From Fulvimarina endophytica (GTDB lineage: Bacteria; Pseudomonadota; Alphaproteobacteria; Rhizobiales; Rhizobiaceae), in NCBI RefSeq assembly GCF_003403015.1, contig NZ_QURL01000008.1:62001-126000 (forward strand): a stretch of DNA of 64,000 bases, read 5' to 3'. This document shows, piece after piece, positions 26,064-35,017 of the stretch (position 1 is the first letter of the stretch; every line of letters starts with the position of its first letter). The notes under the pieces are model-generated. The model saw only the letters and a program-made list of their open reading frames with translations, made no database searches and was not told the origin of the DNA. The position numbers and the translations under genes were made by a program.

Positions 26064-26572
26064 CCGGCGCGCTCCGCACCGGTCTCGGCCTCGTCGCGCA
26101 CGTCTTCGATCGGCCTCAGATATTCGAGGACGACACCCGGCAGCGCCAGGATCGCGCCGACCGGCAAGGCTGCGTAGAACCAGGAGATCGGAACACCCAG
26201 CATCGCGACCTGCTGGGACGAGACGCGGATCGCCATGGCCGTCCCGAACCAGATCAGAACACCGAGAAACACGAGATTGAGGAGCATGACCGCGAAGATG
26301 ACGACGCGCTGCAGGGGCGCGGGCAGCACGCTTCGCACGAATTCCAGCGGGATCATCGCGCTCAGGCGGAACCCGGCGCCGGCGCCGAGAAACACCATCC
26401 AGATGACGACGCCGCGCGCCAGAACCTCCGACCAGGCGGAGGCGTCACCGAGCACGAACCGGGTCACCACCTGCCAGAAGACGAGCAGCGCCGCGACGGC
26501 GAGGAGCGAGGCCGCGAGATTGTGGGTCGTCGAGATCATCCGCTCGGCGATAGTCAGGAAGCCGTTCCGCAT
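26060..26572 (-). CDS. dctQ: TRAP transporter small permease DctQ
   Basis: This roughly 170-aa protein has four membrane segments, beginning around residues 15-40 (LAASLLAVAALLVFWQVVTRF), and WSEVLARGVVIWMVFLGAG as the typical DctQ signature. The ATG at 26572 was preferred over a GTG nine bases upstream because a GAAGG ribosome site lies eight bases before the ATG and would overlap the GTG. It is coupled to dctM by ATGA. Confidence 0.88.
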   Translation of the reverse strand: MRNGFLTIAERMISTTHNLAASLLAVAALLVFWQVVTRFVLGDASAWSEVLARGVVIWMVFLGAGAGFRLSAMIPLEFVRSVLPAPLQRVVIFAVMLLNLVFLGVLIWFGTAMAIRVSSQQVAMLGVPISWFYAALPVGAILALPGVVLEYLRPIEDVRDEAETGAERAG

Positions 26573-26743
26573 CGGCGGCACCTTCGATGTTGAGAACTAG
26601 GGCGATGGTCAGAAGAAGGGCGGTGGTCGAAACAAGGGACGGTTGGAAAGGCGAGGGCGGACCCGGCCTATCCGAGGACGAGGATCATGCGCGTGCCGGA
26701 AATCCCGGCGCTCGATCGCGGCAGGCGCCGGGCGTTCGCTTCG

Positions 26744-26777
26744 GCAAGGCTCCGATCTCGATCGATCGGGGCCTTGC
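26744..26777 (-). terminator. Hairpin between dctP and dctQ
   Basis: A 14-bp stem (26744-26757 with 26764-26777, one G-T pair) and a 6-nt loop lie 10 bp after the dctP stop within a 215-bp gap. No T-run follows. As with the ABC operon hairpin, it could separate abundant binding-protein expression from the low-level permease genes. Confidence 0.6.
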
Positions 26778-26787
26778 CGCGTTGGGA

Positions 26788-27765
26788 TCACTTCTGCGCG
26801 TCGCGGATCCGCTGGATCATCTCTTCGCCGTATTCGGCTCCGTAGCGCTCGTAGGTCGGCTGGACCGCATCCTGGAACGCCTGCTTGTCGACGTCCTCGA
26901 TCACCTCCATGCCGTGCTCCTTCATGAGCGCGACACCATTGGCCTCGTCCTCGTCGACCTTCGCGCGGGTTGCCGAGACGGCCGCCTTCGTGGCCTCCTC
27001 GATCCAGCCCTTCTCCTCGTCGGAGAGCTGGTCCCACTGGATCTTGGACATGGTGATGACGGCCGGCGAATAGACGTGACCCGTCAGCGTCACATATTTC
27101 TGCATGTCCCACATATTGTTGGACGTGATGATCGGAACCGGGTTTTCCTGCCCGTCGATCGTGCCCTGCTGAAGCGAGGTGAGGACCTCCGTCCAGCTCA
27201 TCGGCGTCGGCGAGGCCCCGAGCTCCTGGAACGCGTCGATGTGGACCTGGTTCTCCATCGTCCGCAGCTTGAGGCCCTGGACGTCCTCGGGCGTCCTGAT
27301 CGGCTTCACCGAATTCGTGATGTGACGGAAGCCGTTCTCCGACCAGCCGAGGCCGATGATTCCCTTGTCCTCGAACTTGACGAGCAGTTCCTTGCCGATC
27401 TCCCCGTCGAGGATCGTTCGAGCGCTGTCGTAGTCCTTGAAGAGGAAGGGAAAGTCGAGGGCATAGATCTCCGGCACGAAGGAGCCGACGGGGCCGGTCG
27501 ACGTCATCGCAAGATCGATCGTACCGATCTGCTCGCCTTCCAGAAGTTCGCGCTCGCCGCCGAGCGAGCCGCCCGCCATGACGTTGATCGTGAACTCGCC
27601 GTTCGAAAGCTCGTTCATCTTCTCGGCGAATGCCTTCGCGCCCAGGCCGTAGTGACCCTCCGGCGGCGTCACGATCGCGAAATTCATCTCCTTGGCGGAG
27701 AGGGCGGATGCCGAAAGGGCAGTCGTTGCAAAAAGCGCGCCGACGATCAGGCTCTTCAATGTCAT
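26788..27765 (-). CDS. dctP: TRAP transporter substrate-binding protein DctP
   Basis: This 325-aa periplasmic protein has a signal peptide in the first 23 residues (LIVGALFATTALSASALSA). The mature part shows DctP features: FVPEIYALDFPFLF, GLGWSENGFRHITNSVKPI and LKLRTMENQVH, where the Arg region contacts a substrate carboxylate. The start is the ATG at 27765 behind a strong GGAGG site; the longer frame runs into the regulatory region. It is divergent from a GntR regulator, which probably controls it. Confidence 0.92.
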   Translation of the reverse strand: MTLKSLIVGALFATTALSASALSAKEMNFAIVTPPEGHYGLGAKAFAEKMNELSNGEFTINVMAGGSLGGERELLEGEQIGTIDLAMTSTGPVGSFVPEIYALDFPFLFKDYDSARTILDGEIGKELLVKFEDKGIIGLGWSENGFRHITNSVKPIRTPEDVQGLKLRTMENQVHIDAFQELGASPTPMSWTEVLTSLQQGTIDGQENPVPIITSNNMWDMQKYVTLTGHVYSPAVITMSKIQWDQLSDEEKGWIEEATKAAVSATRAKVDEDEANGVALMKEHGMEVIEDVDKQAFQDAVQPTYERYGAEYGEEMIQRIRDAQK

Positions 27766-27949
27766 GTGGTTTCCTCCCAGAAATTCAGATCCTCGACGGC
27801 CGATGGCGAGGGCGGCGGATTGTGCGAGCTCTCCCTGATCGCGCGATCCGATCGAACAATTAAGACGCATTTACATCCGATATCCGATACGATATTCGTA
27901 ATTGGTAATTTGGAGGCGGTCAACGGCGGGTGGAGTGATCGATCAAGGC

Positions 27950-28657
27950 ATGTCTCGAAACCGGGCCGATGGCTGGACCGATGCGTCCCCGGACGACCGC
28001 ATCGAACAGCGTCCCGGCCTCGGGGACGAGGTCCACGAGCGTCTGGTCGGTGATCTGGTCTCCCTGAGGCTGCCGCCGGGAGAGCGGCTGTCGGTCGACG
28101 GTCTCGCCCGCCGCTTCGGCGTGTCGCAGACGCCTATTCGCGGGGCGCTGATCCGTCTCGAAACCGAGGGGCTGGTCGTCAAGAAGCACAATCTGGGCTT
28201 CTTCGTCGCGCCGCTGCCGACCGTCGAACGGCTGGAGCAGGTTTTCGAGATGCGCGCGCTGATCGAGCCGGACGCCGCACGGAAGGCCGCGCGTCTGGCG
28301 TCGCCCTCGCAGTTGTCCGACCTCAAATCGATCGCGGACGAGATGCAGCGCCTTCTTGCCGAGGACACCGGGCAGAACTCCACGGCCCTCGTAATGCTGG
28401 ACAGCCGCTTCCACACCCTGATCGCCTCGGCCTGCGGGAATGCCCTGCTTCTGGAGATGTTGGCCAAGCTCTTCACCCAGTTGCACATCTTCCGGGTCCG
28501 CATTCACTCCGGCATCGTGGAGGACGTCATCGCCGAACATGTGACGATCCTCGAGGCCATCGCGGCAAGGGACGAGGCCCGGGCCTCGGCGATGATGAAG
28601 GCGCATATCGATGCCGCGCGCGACCGGATCGAGCCCCATGTGCGCGGCGCGCTGTGA
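27950..28657 (+). CDS. GntR-family regulator, FCD type
   Basis: This 235-aa protein has a winged helix (about 25-90; PPGERLSVDGLARRFGVSQTPIRGALIRLETEGLV) and an FCD domain with the metal/ligand residues in DSRFHTLIASACGN and AEHVTILEAI. It is divergent from dctP and upstream of the ALDH gene, so it likely regulates both directions. The 184-bp intergenic region contains repeated CGATA elements around 27878-27898. The ATG at 27950 is chosen; an in-frame TTG 48 bases upstream lies in that region. Confidence 0.9.
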   Translation: MSRNRADGWTDASPDDRIEQRPGLGDEVHERLVGDLVSLRLPPGERLSVDGLARRFGVSQTPIRGALIRLETEGLVVKKHNLGFFVAPLPTVERLEQVFEMRALIEPDAARKAARLASPSQLSDLKSIADEMQRLLAEDTGQNSTALVMLDSRFHTLIASACGNALLLEMLAKLFTQLHIFRVRIHSGIVEDVIAEHVTILEAIAARDEARASAMMKAHIDAARDRIEPHVRGAL

Positions 28658-28764
28658 GGCCGCGGGAAAAGCAGAGCAGAAACCCGAAGCCGTGACGCGG
28701 TCATGGCGGCGGATCGAAGAGGGACGGCGCAGGTCTTGAAGGCGCGCCGCTCGGGAGGAAGACA

Positions 28765-30219
28765 GTGACGATACATTTCGGTTTCGAGCGCACGAAGCTC
28801 TTCATCGGCGGACAGTGGCAGGACGGCGCCAAGGGCGAGACGATCGACGTGGAGGACCCGTCCACCGGAGAACGGATCGGCCGGATCGCACGGGGCACGG
28901 CAGCCGATGTCGATGCGGCGGTGTCTGCCGCGGAAGCAGCCCTTGCCGGCGACTGGGGACGAAAGACCGCCACCGAACGGGGGCGGATCCTCGCCCGGCT
29001 CGGCACCCTCGTGGAGGCGAATGCCGAACGGCTCGCGGAACTCGAGTCCCGGGATGTGGGCAAGCCGCTCGATCAGGCCCGCAACGATGCGAAGGCCCTT
29101 GCCCGCTATTTCGAGTTCTATGGGGCCTCGGCCGACAAGGTGACCGGCGAGACGATCCCCTATCAGGCGGGGACCACCGTGATGACGCTTCGCGAGCCGC
29201 ACGGCGTCACGGCGCACATCATTCCGTGGAACTATCCGATGCAGATCCTCGGGCGCTCGGTGGGTGCGGCACTCGCCATGGGCAATGCCTGCGTTCTGAA
29301 ACCGGCCGAGGACGCGTCGCTCTCGGCCCTCGCGATTGCCGAACTGAGCCTCGAAGCCGGGCTCCCGGCCGGAGCGCTCAACATCGTCACCGGCTACGGC
29401 CACGATGTCGGCTCTGCCCTGTCCGGTCATGCCCGCGTCCACCACGTCTCGTTCACGGGCTCCGTCGGGACCGGCCAGCGCATCCAGGAGGCGGCGTCCG
29501 CCAACGTCGTTCCGGTGACGCTCGAACTCGGCGGCAAGTCCCCGCATATCGTGTTCGACGACTGCGATCTCGAAGCGGCGCTTACGACCCTCGTCGGAGC
29601 CTGCATCCAGGCGGCCGGCCAGACCTGTTCGGCGGCCTCGCGCGTTCTCGTCCAGCGCGGCATCTACGACGAGGTGAAGCGCCGCATGGCCGAGATCTAC
29701 AGCGGGCTCGTCGCAGGACCGGCAAGGGACTGCCATGCGCTTGGACCACTGGTTTCGGCCAGACAGAAGACGCTCGTGACGGCGTTCATCGAGGAGGGCC
29801 GGCGGGATCTCGCCATCGCCGCCGAGGGAACGATCGCGGAGGGCGCCCCGTCCGGCGGCCACTATGTCGCGCCCATTCTCTTTGCCGATGTCGCGCCGGA
29901 TCACCGTCTTGCCCGGGAGGAGATCTTCGGCCCCGTTCAGGTGCTGATCCCGTTCGAGGACGAGGCGGAAGCCGTTCGCATTGCGAACGGCACCGAATAC
30001 GGACTCGTCGCCGGCGTCTGGACCGAGAACGGCGCCCGTCAGATGCGGATCGCCCGGGCGCTCCATTGCGGCCAGGTCTTCATCAACAATTACGGGGCCG
30101 GCGGCGGGGTCGAGCTGCCCTTCGGCGGCGTCGGCAAATCCGGGCACGGACGGGAGAAGGGCTTCGAGGCACTCTACGGGTTTTCCCGATTGAAGACCGT
30201 CTCGATCAAGCACGGCTGA
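28765..30219 (+). CDS. NAD-dependent aldehyde dehydrogenase
   Basis: This 484-aa ALDH superfamily enzyme has the cofactor loop FTGSVGTGQRIQ, the catalytic Glu in LELGGKSPH, the catalytic Cys in AAGQTCSAASR and the C-terminal PFGGVGKSGHGREKG. The start is GTG at 28765 after a GGGAGGAA ribosome site. It follows the GntR gene and precedes a dehydrogenase-like gene, so it probably oxidises an aldehyde or semialdehyde made from the acid imported by the TRAP system. Confidence 0.9.
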   Translation: MTIHFGFERTKLFIGGQWQDGAKGETIDVEDPSTGERIGRIARGTAADVDAAVSAAEAALAGDWGRKTATERGRILARLGTLVEANAERLAELESRDVGKPLDQARNDAKALARYFEFYGASADKVTGETIPYQAGTTVMTLREPHGVTAHIIPWNYPMQILGRSVGAALAMGNACVLKPAEDASLSALAIAELSLEAGLPAGALNIVTGYGHDVGSALSGHARVHHVSFTGSVGTGQRIQEAASANVVPVTLELGGKSPHIVFDDCDLEAALTTLVGACIQAAGQTCSAASRVLVQRGIYDEVKRRMAEIYSGLVAGPARDCHALGPLVSARQKTLVTAFIEEGRRDLAIAAEGTIAEGAPSGGHYVAPILFADVAPDHRLAREEIFGPVQVLIPFEDEAEAVRIANGTEYGLVAGVWTENGARQMRIARALHCGQVFINNYGAGGGVELPFGGVGKSGHGREKGFEALYGFSRLKTVSIKHG

Positions 30220-30302
30220 CGCAACGAGGACGATCGAGATCCCCGGCGGCACCCATTCGAGGGGGTGCATCCGATCGCAGATACACGAACGGGAGTAGGG
30301 CG

Positions 30303-31127
30303 ATGAAACTGGCTCTGATCGGAGCGGGCGGGAAGATGGGGATGCGGCTTGCCCGCAATCTGCGAAACTCCGCCTACGACACGGCTTATGTCGAGGTCTC
30401 GGAGGCGGGGCGCGACCGTCTGAAATCGGCCTTCGGTGCCGACTGCGTGGCGCTGGACGACGCGCTCGAAGGGGCCGGCGCGGTGGTGCTGGCCGTTCCC
30501 GACACCGCGATCGGCACGGTCGCGTCCGGCATCGTCGACCGGTTGGATCCCGGAACCATCGTGGTGATCCTCGATGCGGCCGCGCCTTACGCAGGTCACC
30601 TGCCGAAGCGCGAGGACATCACCTATTTCGTCACCCATCCCTGCCATCCGCCGATCTTTTCGACCGAAGCGGATGCGGCGGCGCTTGCCGACCGCTTCGG
30701 CGGGATCGCGGCGAAGCAGTCGATCGTCAATGCCCTGATGCAGGGCCCGGAAGAGCATTACGGGACCGGCGAGGAGATCGCGAAGACGATCTGGGCGCCG
30801 ATCCTCAGATCGCACCGCGTGACGGTCGATCAGATGGCCTTGCTCGAGCCCGGACTTTCCGAAACGGTCTGCGCCACCCTGCTTCTAGCGATGCGGCAGG
30901 CCATGGACGAGGTCGTGCGACGCGGGGTCGACAAAACGGCCGCCCGCGATTTCCTCGTCGGACATCTGAACATCCTCGCCGCGGTGACGTTCGACGAGGT
31001 GGACGGGGTCTTTTCCTACGCTTGCAACAAGGCCATCGAGAACGGCATGCCGATGCTGATGAAAGACGACTGGCTGCGCGTCTTCGAGCCGGAGGAGATC
31101 TCCGAGAGCATTCGCCGGATCACGTAA
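30303..31127 (+). CDS. NAD-binding dehydrogenase with phosphogluconate-dehydrogenase-like C-terminus
   Basis: This 274-aa protein has an N-terminal Rossmann motif ALIGAGGKMGMRLARNL. A middle region THPCHPPIF and an all-helical C-terminal half (FLVGHLNILAAV, NKAIENGMPMLMKDDW) resemble the PGDH_C family. Related proteins include D-apionate oxidoisomerase (ApnO), so a sugar-acid catabolic role is possible. That comparison is from memory of the family and is not proven. The ATG at 30303 follows an 83-bp gap after the ALDH gene. Confidence 0.75.
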   Translation: MKLALIGAGGKMGMRLARNLRNSAYDTAYVEVSEAGRDRLKSAFGADCVALDDALEGAGAVVLAVPDTAIGTVASGIVDRLDPGTIVVILDAAAPYAGHLPKREDITYFVTHPCHPPIFSTEADAAALADRFGGIAAKQSIVNALMQGPEEHYGTGEEIAKTIWAPILRSHRVTVDQMALLEPGLSETVCATLLLAMRQAMDEVVRRGVDKTAARDFLVGHLNILAAVTFDEVDGVFSYACNKAIENGMPMLMKDDWLRVFEPEEISESIRRIT

Positions 31128-31361
31128 GGCGATCAAATCGGAGGAGCGGATCCAAGCTTTTGCGCGACGGCGCGAGAATTGAGTCTGCTCATCCACGAAC
31201 CGGCGATACACGACGCAATCCATGAAGCCTGGCGCTATCCACGACGGATTCCCGGTCGCGTCCAGAGCATGATGGCGAGGCGTCGCATGCATGATTGCGG
31301 CATGGGGACGCCTATGCGATGATCGCCGCTGCAGACTGAGGAGAGATACGGGGATTGCGGT

Positions 31362-32378
31362 GTGAAGGCTGAAGGTCGATCCGACCAAGGCATTCCGACC
31401 GTGAGGGTAAGCGTGCTCCTGGGGATCCTCGAACCCCTCGACATCGACACGCCGAAATTGCGAGCTCTGCTGAAACGAAATTCGATCTCTCCCTCGCAAC
31501 TGGACGATCCCTATTCGAGGATCCCGCTCGGCCGGTTCGTGTCGCTGTTCGAGGACTTGGCGATCGTGCTCGACCGGCCCTTTCTGGGAGCCGAAGTCGG
31601 AAACAGGTATCAGGCGGCGGATATGGGGCCGATCGGGATCCTCTTCTCGATCTCATCCTCGCTGCGTATCGGGTTCGAGCGCTTCTCACGCTATCTGTCG
31701 GCCTTCGCGACATCCACGGATATCAGCCTCATCCCCGAGGGGGATGACCTTCTATGGACCTATCGCATCGGCGATCCGGCCATCTGGCCGCGACGACAGG
31801 ATGCCGAATACGCGATATCGGCGACCTGCCAGATGATCCGAGACTATCTGGGCGAAAGCTGGCGGCCCGTGGCGGTGCATTTCGAACATGCCGAACCGCC
31901 CGATGCTCAGTCCCTCGGCAGACTGTTCAAGGCACCGATGCGTTTCGCCCAGCCGACCAACGCCGTCGTCTTCCGACAGGACCAGGCCGATCGCGTCACG
32001 CGCCGCGAGGACAGGGCCATGGTCGCGGTTCTGGAACGCCATATCCGTGATCTCATGGCGACCGCTTCCGATCACCACAGTGTCAGCGACAGCGTGCGGT
32101 CCTACATCGCCATGTATATCGGCCACGCCTCGGTGACACTGCCCGCAATCGCCGACGCCCTCGGCATTCCGGCGCGGACACTTCAGCGCCAGCTGACGCG
32201 CGAAGGCACCAGCATCCGAGCGCTGGTCCGCGAAGAGCGCGAACGGCTCGCATTGCGGCTTCTGCACGAGGGCAATCCTCAGCTGTCCACTTTGGCCGAC
32301 ACTCTCGGTTACAGCGCACCCACCGCCTTCTCTCGCGCCTTCAAGACCTGGACCGGCCGGCGACCCAAGCGCGGCTGA
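31362..32378 (+). CDS. AraC-family regulator with arabinose-binding-like N-terminus
   Basis: This 338-aa regulator has a non-cupin N-terminal domain (PF12625-like, about 20-210) and a C-terminal double helix-turn-helix (LPAIADALGIPARTLQRQL, then LSTLADTLGYSAPTAFSRAFKTWTGRRP). The start is a GTG at 31362. It is clearly paralogous to the AraC regulator at 45716-46753; both have DPAxWPRRQDxEY in the same place. It precedes the APC permease-MoaF-SDR operon and is a candidate regulator of it. Confidence 0.88.
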   Translation: MKAEGRSDQGIPTVRVSVLLGILEPLDIDTPKLRALLKRNSISPSQLDDPYSRIPLGRFVSLFEDLAIVLDRPFLGAEVGNRYQAADMGPIGILFSISSSLRIGFERFSRYLSAFATSTDISLIPEGDDLLWTYRIGDPAIWPRRQDAEYAISATCQMIRDYLGESWRPVAVHFEHAEPPDAQSLGRLFKAPMRFAQPTNAVVFRQDQADRVTRREDRAMVAVLERHIRDLMATASDHHSVSDSVRSYIAMYIGHASVTLPAIADALGIPARTLQRQLTREGTSIRALVREERERLALRLLHEGNPQLSTLADTLGYSAPTAFSRAFKTWTGRRPKRG

Positions 32379-32399
32379 CGCCGAAACGCCGCGTGAACT

Positions 32400-32442
32400 T
32401 GGCGCAAAATGTCTGTTTTTTGGCGCCAGGCGTCATTTTTTT
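32400..32442 (+). terminator. Possible terminator after araC-family gene
   Basis: TGGCGC (32400-32405) can pair with GCGCCA (32423-32428), and a run of seven T follows at 32436-32442. The stem is short and the loop long, so the call is weak. Confidence 0.35.
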
Positions 32443-32467
32443 CCTGCCTGCGGAAACGTATCGTTTT

Positions 32468-32483
32468 CGTGTCATTTGAAACG
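32468..32483 (-). promoter_or_regulatory. 16-bp palindromic motif, copy 1
   Basis: Read on the minus strand it is CGTTTCAAATGACACG, sharing its first twelve bases with the copy at 46799-46814. It lies about 250 bp upstream of the APC permease gene, which is consistent with operator control of the permease-MoaF-SDR operon. It is the most divergent of the five copies. Confidence 0.5.
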
Positions 32484-32521
32484 ACTTGCGACCGGAACGA
32501 CGTTGAGAAGGAGGATTCTCG

Positions 32522-32656
32522 ATGACGTGGGTCTTGAGGATCGAGAAGTGGACCGTGGAGGGTCGCTCTGATCGATTGGACGACCGGAATGGCGACGGCG
32601 CACGAGCCCGCCCACCGGCCCAGACTCTCAATGACGTGGTGCCGCCCTGGCGCTGA
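32522..32656 (+). CDS. Possible small protein or leader peptide (44 aa)
   Basis: A short frame begins MTWVLRIEKWTVEG, ends in VVPPWR and contains three Trp. It has an unusually good ribosome site (GGAGG, 32510-32514, seven bases before ATG) held in the loop of a small inverted repeat GAGAA...TTCTC. It sits in the 350-bp region before the APC permease gene. A 6-bp hairpin (32685-32704) separates it from that gene. No homologue is recognised; it may be a leader peptide or chance. Confidence 0.3.
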   Translation: MTWVLRIEKWTVEGRSDRLDDRNGDGARARPPAQTLNDVVPPWR

Positions 32657-32728
32657 CCCGACAAGGGGCCGGGCGGTCACAAGCAGCTTCAAGCGTTTCT
32701 GAAGCCTCTGGAGGGGGGAGGATGCTCT

Positions 32729-34144
32729 ATGAGCAGTGAAAACACGCATCTTGCGAAGACCTTGAGATGGACGGACGCCTTCGCCTTGTCGATGGCCGTC
32801 TCGGGCTCGATCTTCGCCTCGTTCGGCTTCGCACTGGGGGCCCTCGGGCCGATCGGCGCGATGCTCATCTGGGTCGGATCGGCCGCGATCGGCGCGATCC
32901 AGAACTGGATCTTCCTGGAAGTCAGCGCGATGTATCCCGACAGACCCGGCGGCATCGCGATGATCGCGACCGAGGGCTGGAGGCGGCGGCTTCCCCTTGT
33001 CGGGCCCATCGCCTCGTTCGGCTACTGGCTGGGCTGGTCGGCCGTCTTGTCCATCGTGGGCGTCAGCGCGGGCGCGCTGATCCAGGCCCAGTGGTTCCCC
33101 GACCAGAACTGGAGCTTTCGACTCGGCTCCGTCGATATCGGGCTCGCCCAGCTGATCGGCGTCGGCCTCATCCTTTTGTTCTGGCAGTTCAACCGGCTCG
33201 GCGTGCAGATGGCTGCATCCATTTCCAAATATATGGGCGCCTTGCTGCTGGTACCGGTGCTGGTCCTGGCCTTCGGCCCGCTCTACAGCCCCGCCTGGAG
33301 CTTCGAGAATTTCCAGGCGGCCTGGCAGAACGGCACGGCGCTTGGATGGGCCGACGGGCGCATCGCGCTGACCTGGCTGTTCCTGATCGCCTGGAGCGCC
33401 TACGGCACCGAGATGTGCGCCGCCTTCGGCCCCGAATACCGCAGCCGCCGCGACATGCGCCTGGCGCTGATCACCTCGGGGCTGTTCACGCTGGCGGTCT
33501 TTGCCGGGGTCGCCTTCAGCCTTGGCGGGCTGGTGACGGCCGAGGCAGCCGCCGCCGATCCCAACGGCTTCTTCATCGACGCCTTCAACCTGCTTCTGGG
33601 CGAACGGTTCAGCGGCTTCTTCGTGGCGACCCTGCTGGTCTGCCTGTTCATGGGGCTGAACGCCTCGCTGGCGGACGGATCGCGCGCGCTTTACGGCATG
33701 GCGCTGGACGGACTGACGATCCGGCAGCTGGGCACGCTGAACAAGTATCAGGTGCCGGGCCGCTGCATGACTGTGGCCGTCGTCATCAACATCGCCATGA
33801 TCTTCCTCCTCTCCTCGCCGCTGGCGATCCTCGTGACGGCCAATATCGGCTATGTCGCCTCGATCTTCTTCGCCTTGACCGGCTTTCTGTGGCTGCGCAA
33901 GGACGCGGCCCATGTCGAGCGGCCGGTCCGGCTTGGCCGTGGCTGGGTGCCGCTGGCCTTTGCGTTGAGCCTGCTGACGGGCCTCATCGTGCTCGTCGGC
34001 GTCGCCTCGACCGAACTGGTCGGCTACGGCGGCACCAAGGAGGTTCTGATGGGCGTCGGCATCCTTCTGTTCTCGCTCGTCCTCTACGGCCTGCGCGGCC
34101 TTCAGGACCGCGCGACGCCCAAGGCGCCCGCCCCGCAATCGTAA
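32729..34144 (+). CDS. APC-family amino acid/amine permease
   Basis: This 471-aa integral membrane protein has about twelve segments. The first helix shows the unwound APC motif SMAVSGSIFASFGFALG, followed by GPIGAMLIWVGSAAIGAIQNWIF in helix two. The start is the ATG at 32729 behind GGGGGGAGG. It is followed by moaF and two SDR genes, the neighbours of the monoamine regulon in Klebsiella, so an aromatic or biogenic amine is a reasonable substrate guess; it could equally be an amino acid. Confidence 0.87.
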   Translation: MSSENTHLAKTLRWTDAFALSMAVSGSIFASFGFALGALGPIGAMLIWVGSAAIGAIQNWIFLEVSAMYPDRPGGIAMIATEGWRRRLPLVGPIASFGYWLGWSAVLSIVGVSAGALIQAQWFPDQNWSFRLGSVDIGLAQLIGVGLILLFWQFNRLGVQMAASISKYMGALLLVPVLVLAFGPLYSPAWSFENFQAAWQNGTALGWADGRIALTWLFLIAWSAYGTEMCAAFGPEYRSRRDMRLALITSGLFTLAVFAGVAFSLGGLVTAEAAAADPNGFFIDAFNLLLGERFSGFFVATLLVCLFMGLNASLADGSRALYGMALDGLTIRQLGTLNKYQVPGRCMTVAVVINIAMIFLLSSPLAILVTANIGYVASIFFALTGFLWLRKDAAHVERPVRLGRGWVPLAFALSLLTGLIVLVGVASTELVGYGGTKEVLMGVGILLFSLVLYGLRGLQDRATPKAPAPQS

Positions 34145-34191
34145 CGCGCAACCGACGCAACATCCAAATTCCAATCGAAAAGGTGATACCC

Positions 34192-34980
34192 ATGGCCCTT
34201 GCGAAAGATCAGGATTTCGTACCCGAAACCGAATGGCCCTCGGTCTCCGTGATGCTGGACGGCTTCGGACAGCCCAGCCTGCCCCCGTCGGACGCGCTCG
34301 CGGGCACGTCCCTGCGCATCGACGACGAGAAGGGCGTGAGCTGCGACTACGCCTTCCGGGATGCGACGTCGCTGGAATGGACCTACGGCACATCGCGCGG
34401 CCACAGCTCCTACAAGGCGGTCGAGGCCCGCCCCGGCATCTTCATCATCGACTTCGTGCGCGGCGAGGATCTGGCCACTGAGAGCATCACCATCATCTTC
34501 GACCGCAACACCGGCGCCGTCACGCACGCGATCTCGCGTTTCGTGGAAGCAGATGGCAGGGTCCGCGCGACCACCGGCTTCAGCCACGCCAACCCTGAAG
34601 GCGGGTCGGTGCATGAGCGCAGCGATGCCCTCGTCGGCAAGCGCATCTTCTATCGCTACAGCGATATCGAGACATATGAGCATGTCTATCTGAACCGCGG
34701 GACCTTCACCTGGCATTGCCTGCGCGGCGGCGAGGCGGGGCTCGCCGACACCGACCGCTGCGCGGCGTGGCAGGTCACCGACGATCTTTTCATCTTCTTC
34801 TGGACCGAAAAAGTCATGACCGTCGAGGCGGTGCTGCTGGTCGATCTGAAGCACCAGCGCTCGATCGGGCGGATGTTCGGATGGGACGACACGCTGGCCA
34901 CGACGCTGGTCCTGCCCTTCGACTCTCGCCTCAGCGTCCTGAACACGACCGTCTATCCCGAGGATCACACGAAAGGCTGA
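34192..34980 (+). CDS. moaF: MoaF family protein (monoamine-regulon type)
   Basis: This 262-aa protein matches the MoaF family: an N-terminal lipocalin-like half (about 30-130, with LEWTYGTSRG and GIFIIDFVRG) and a C-terminal half near 145-255 (ALVGKRIFYRYSDIETYEHVYLN, WTEKVMTVEAVLLVDL). MoaF was described as a tyramine- and catecholamine-inducible product of Klebsiella beside the SDR MoaE. Its reaction is unknown, and the database title about molybdenum cofactor is misleading. Here too it is followed by SDR genes. Confidence 0.82.
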   Translation: MALAKDQDFVPETEWPSVSVMLDGFGQPSLPPSDALAGTSLRIDDEKGVSCDYAFRDATSLEWTYGTSRGHSSYKAVEARPGIFIIDFVRGEDLATESITIIFDRNTGAVTHAISRFVEADGRVRATTGFSHANPEGGSVHERSDALVGKRIFYRYSDIETYEHVYLNRGTFTWHCLRGGEAGLADTDRCAAWQVTDDLFIFFWTEKVMTVEAVLLVDLKHQRSIGRMFGWDDTLATTLVLPFDSRLSVLNTTVYPEDHTKG

Positions 34981-35017
34981 AGGCCGGGACTGGACGTTAA
35001 AAGGGGAGGTGAAAGAC

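Noticed and set aside
27878..27898. CGATA-rich sequence as a defined GntR operator upstream of dctP
   Set aside because: The symmetry is poor and no second copy supports it; mentioned only within the regulator entry.
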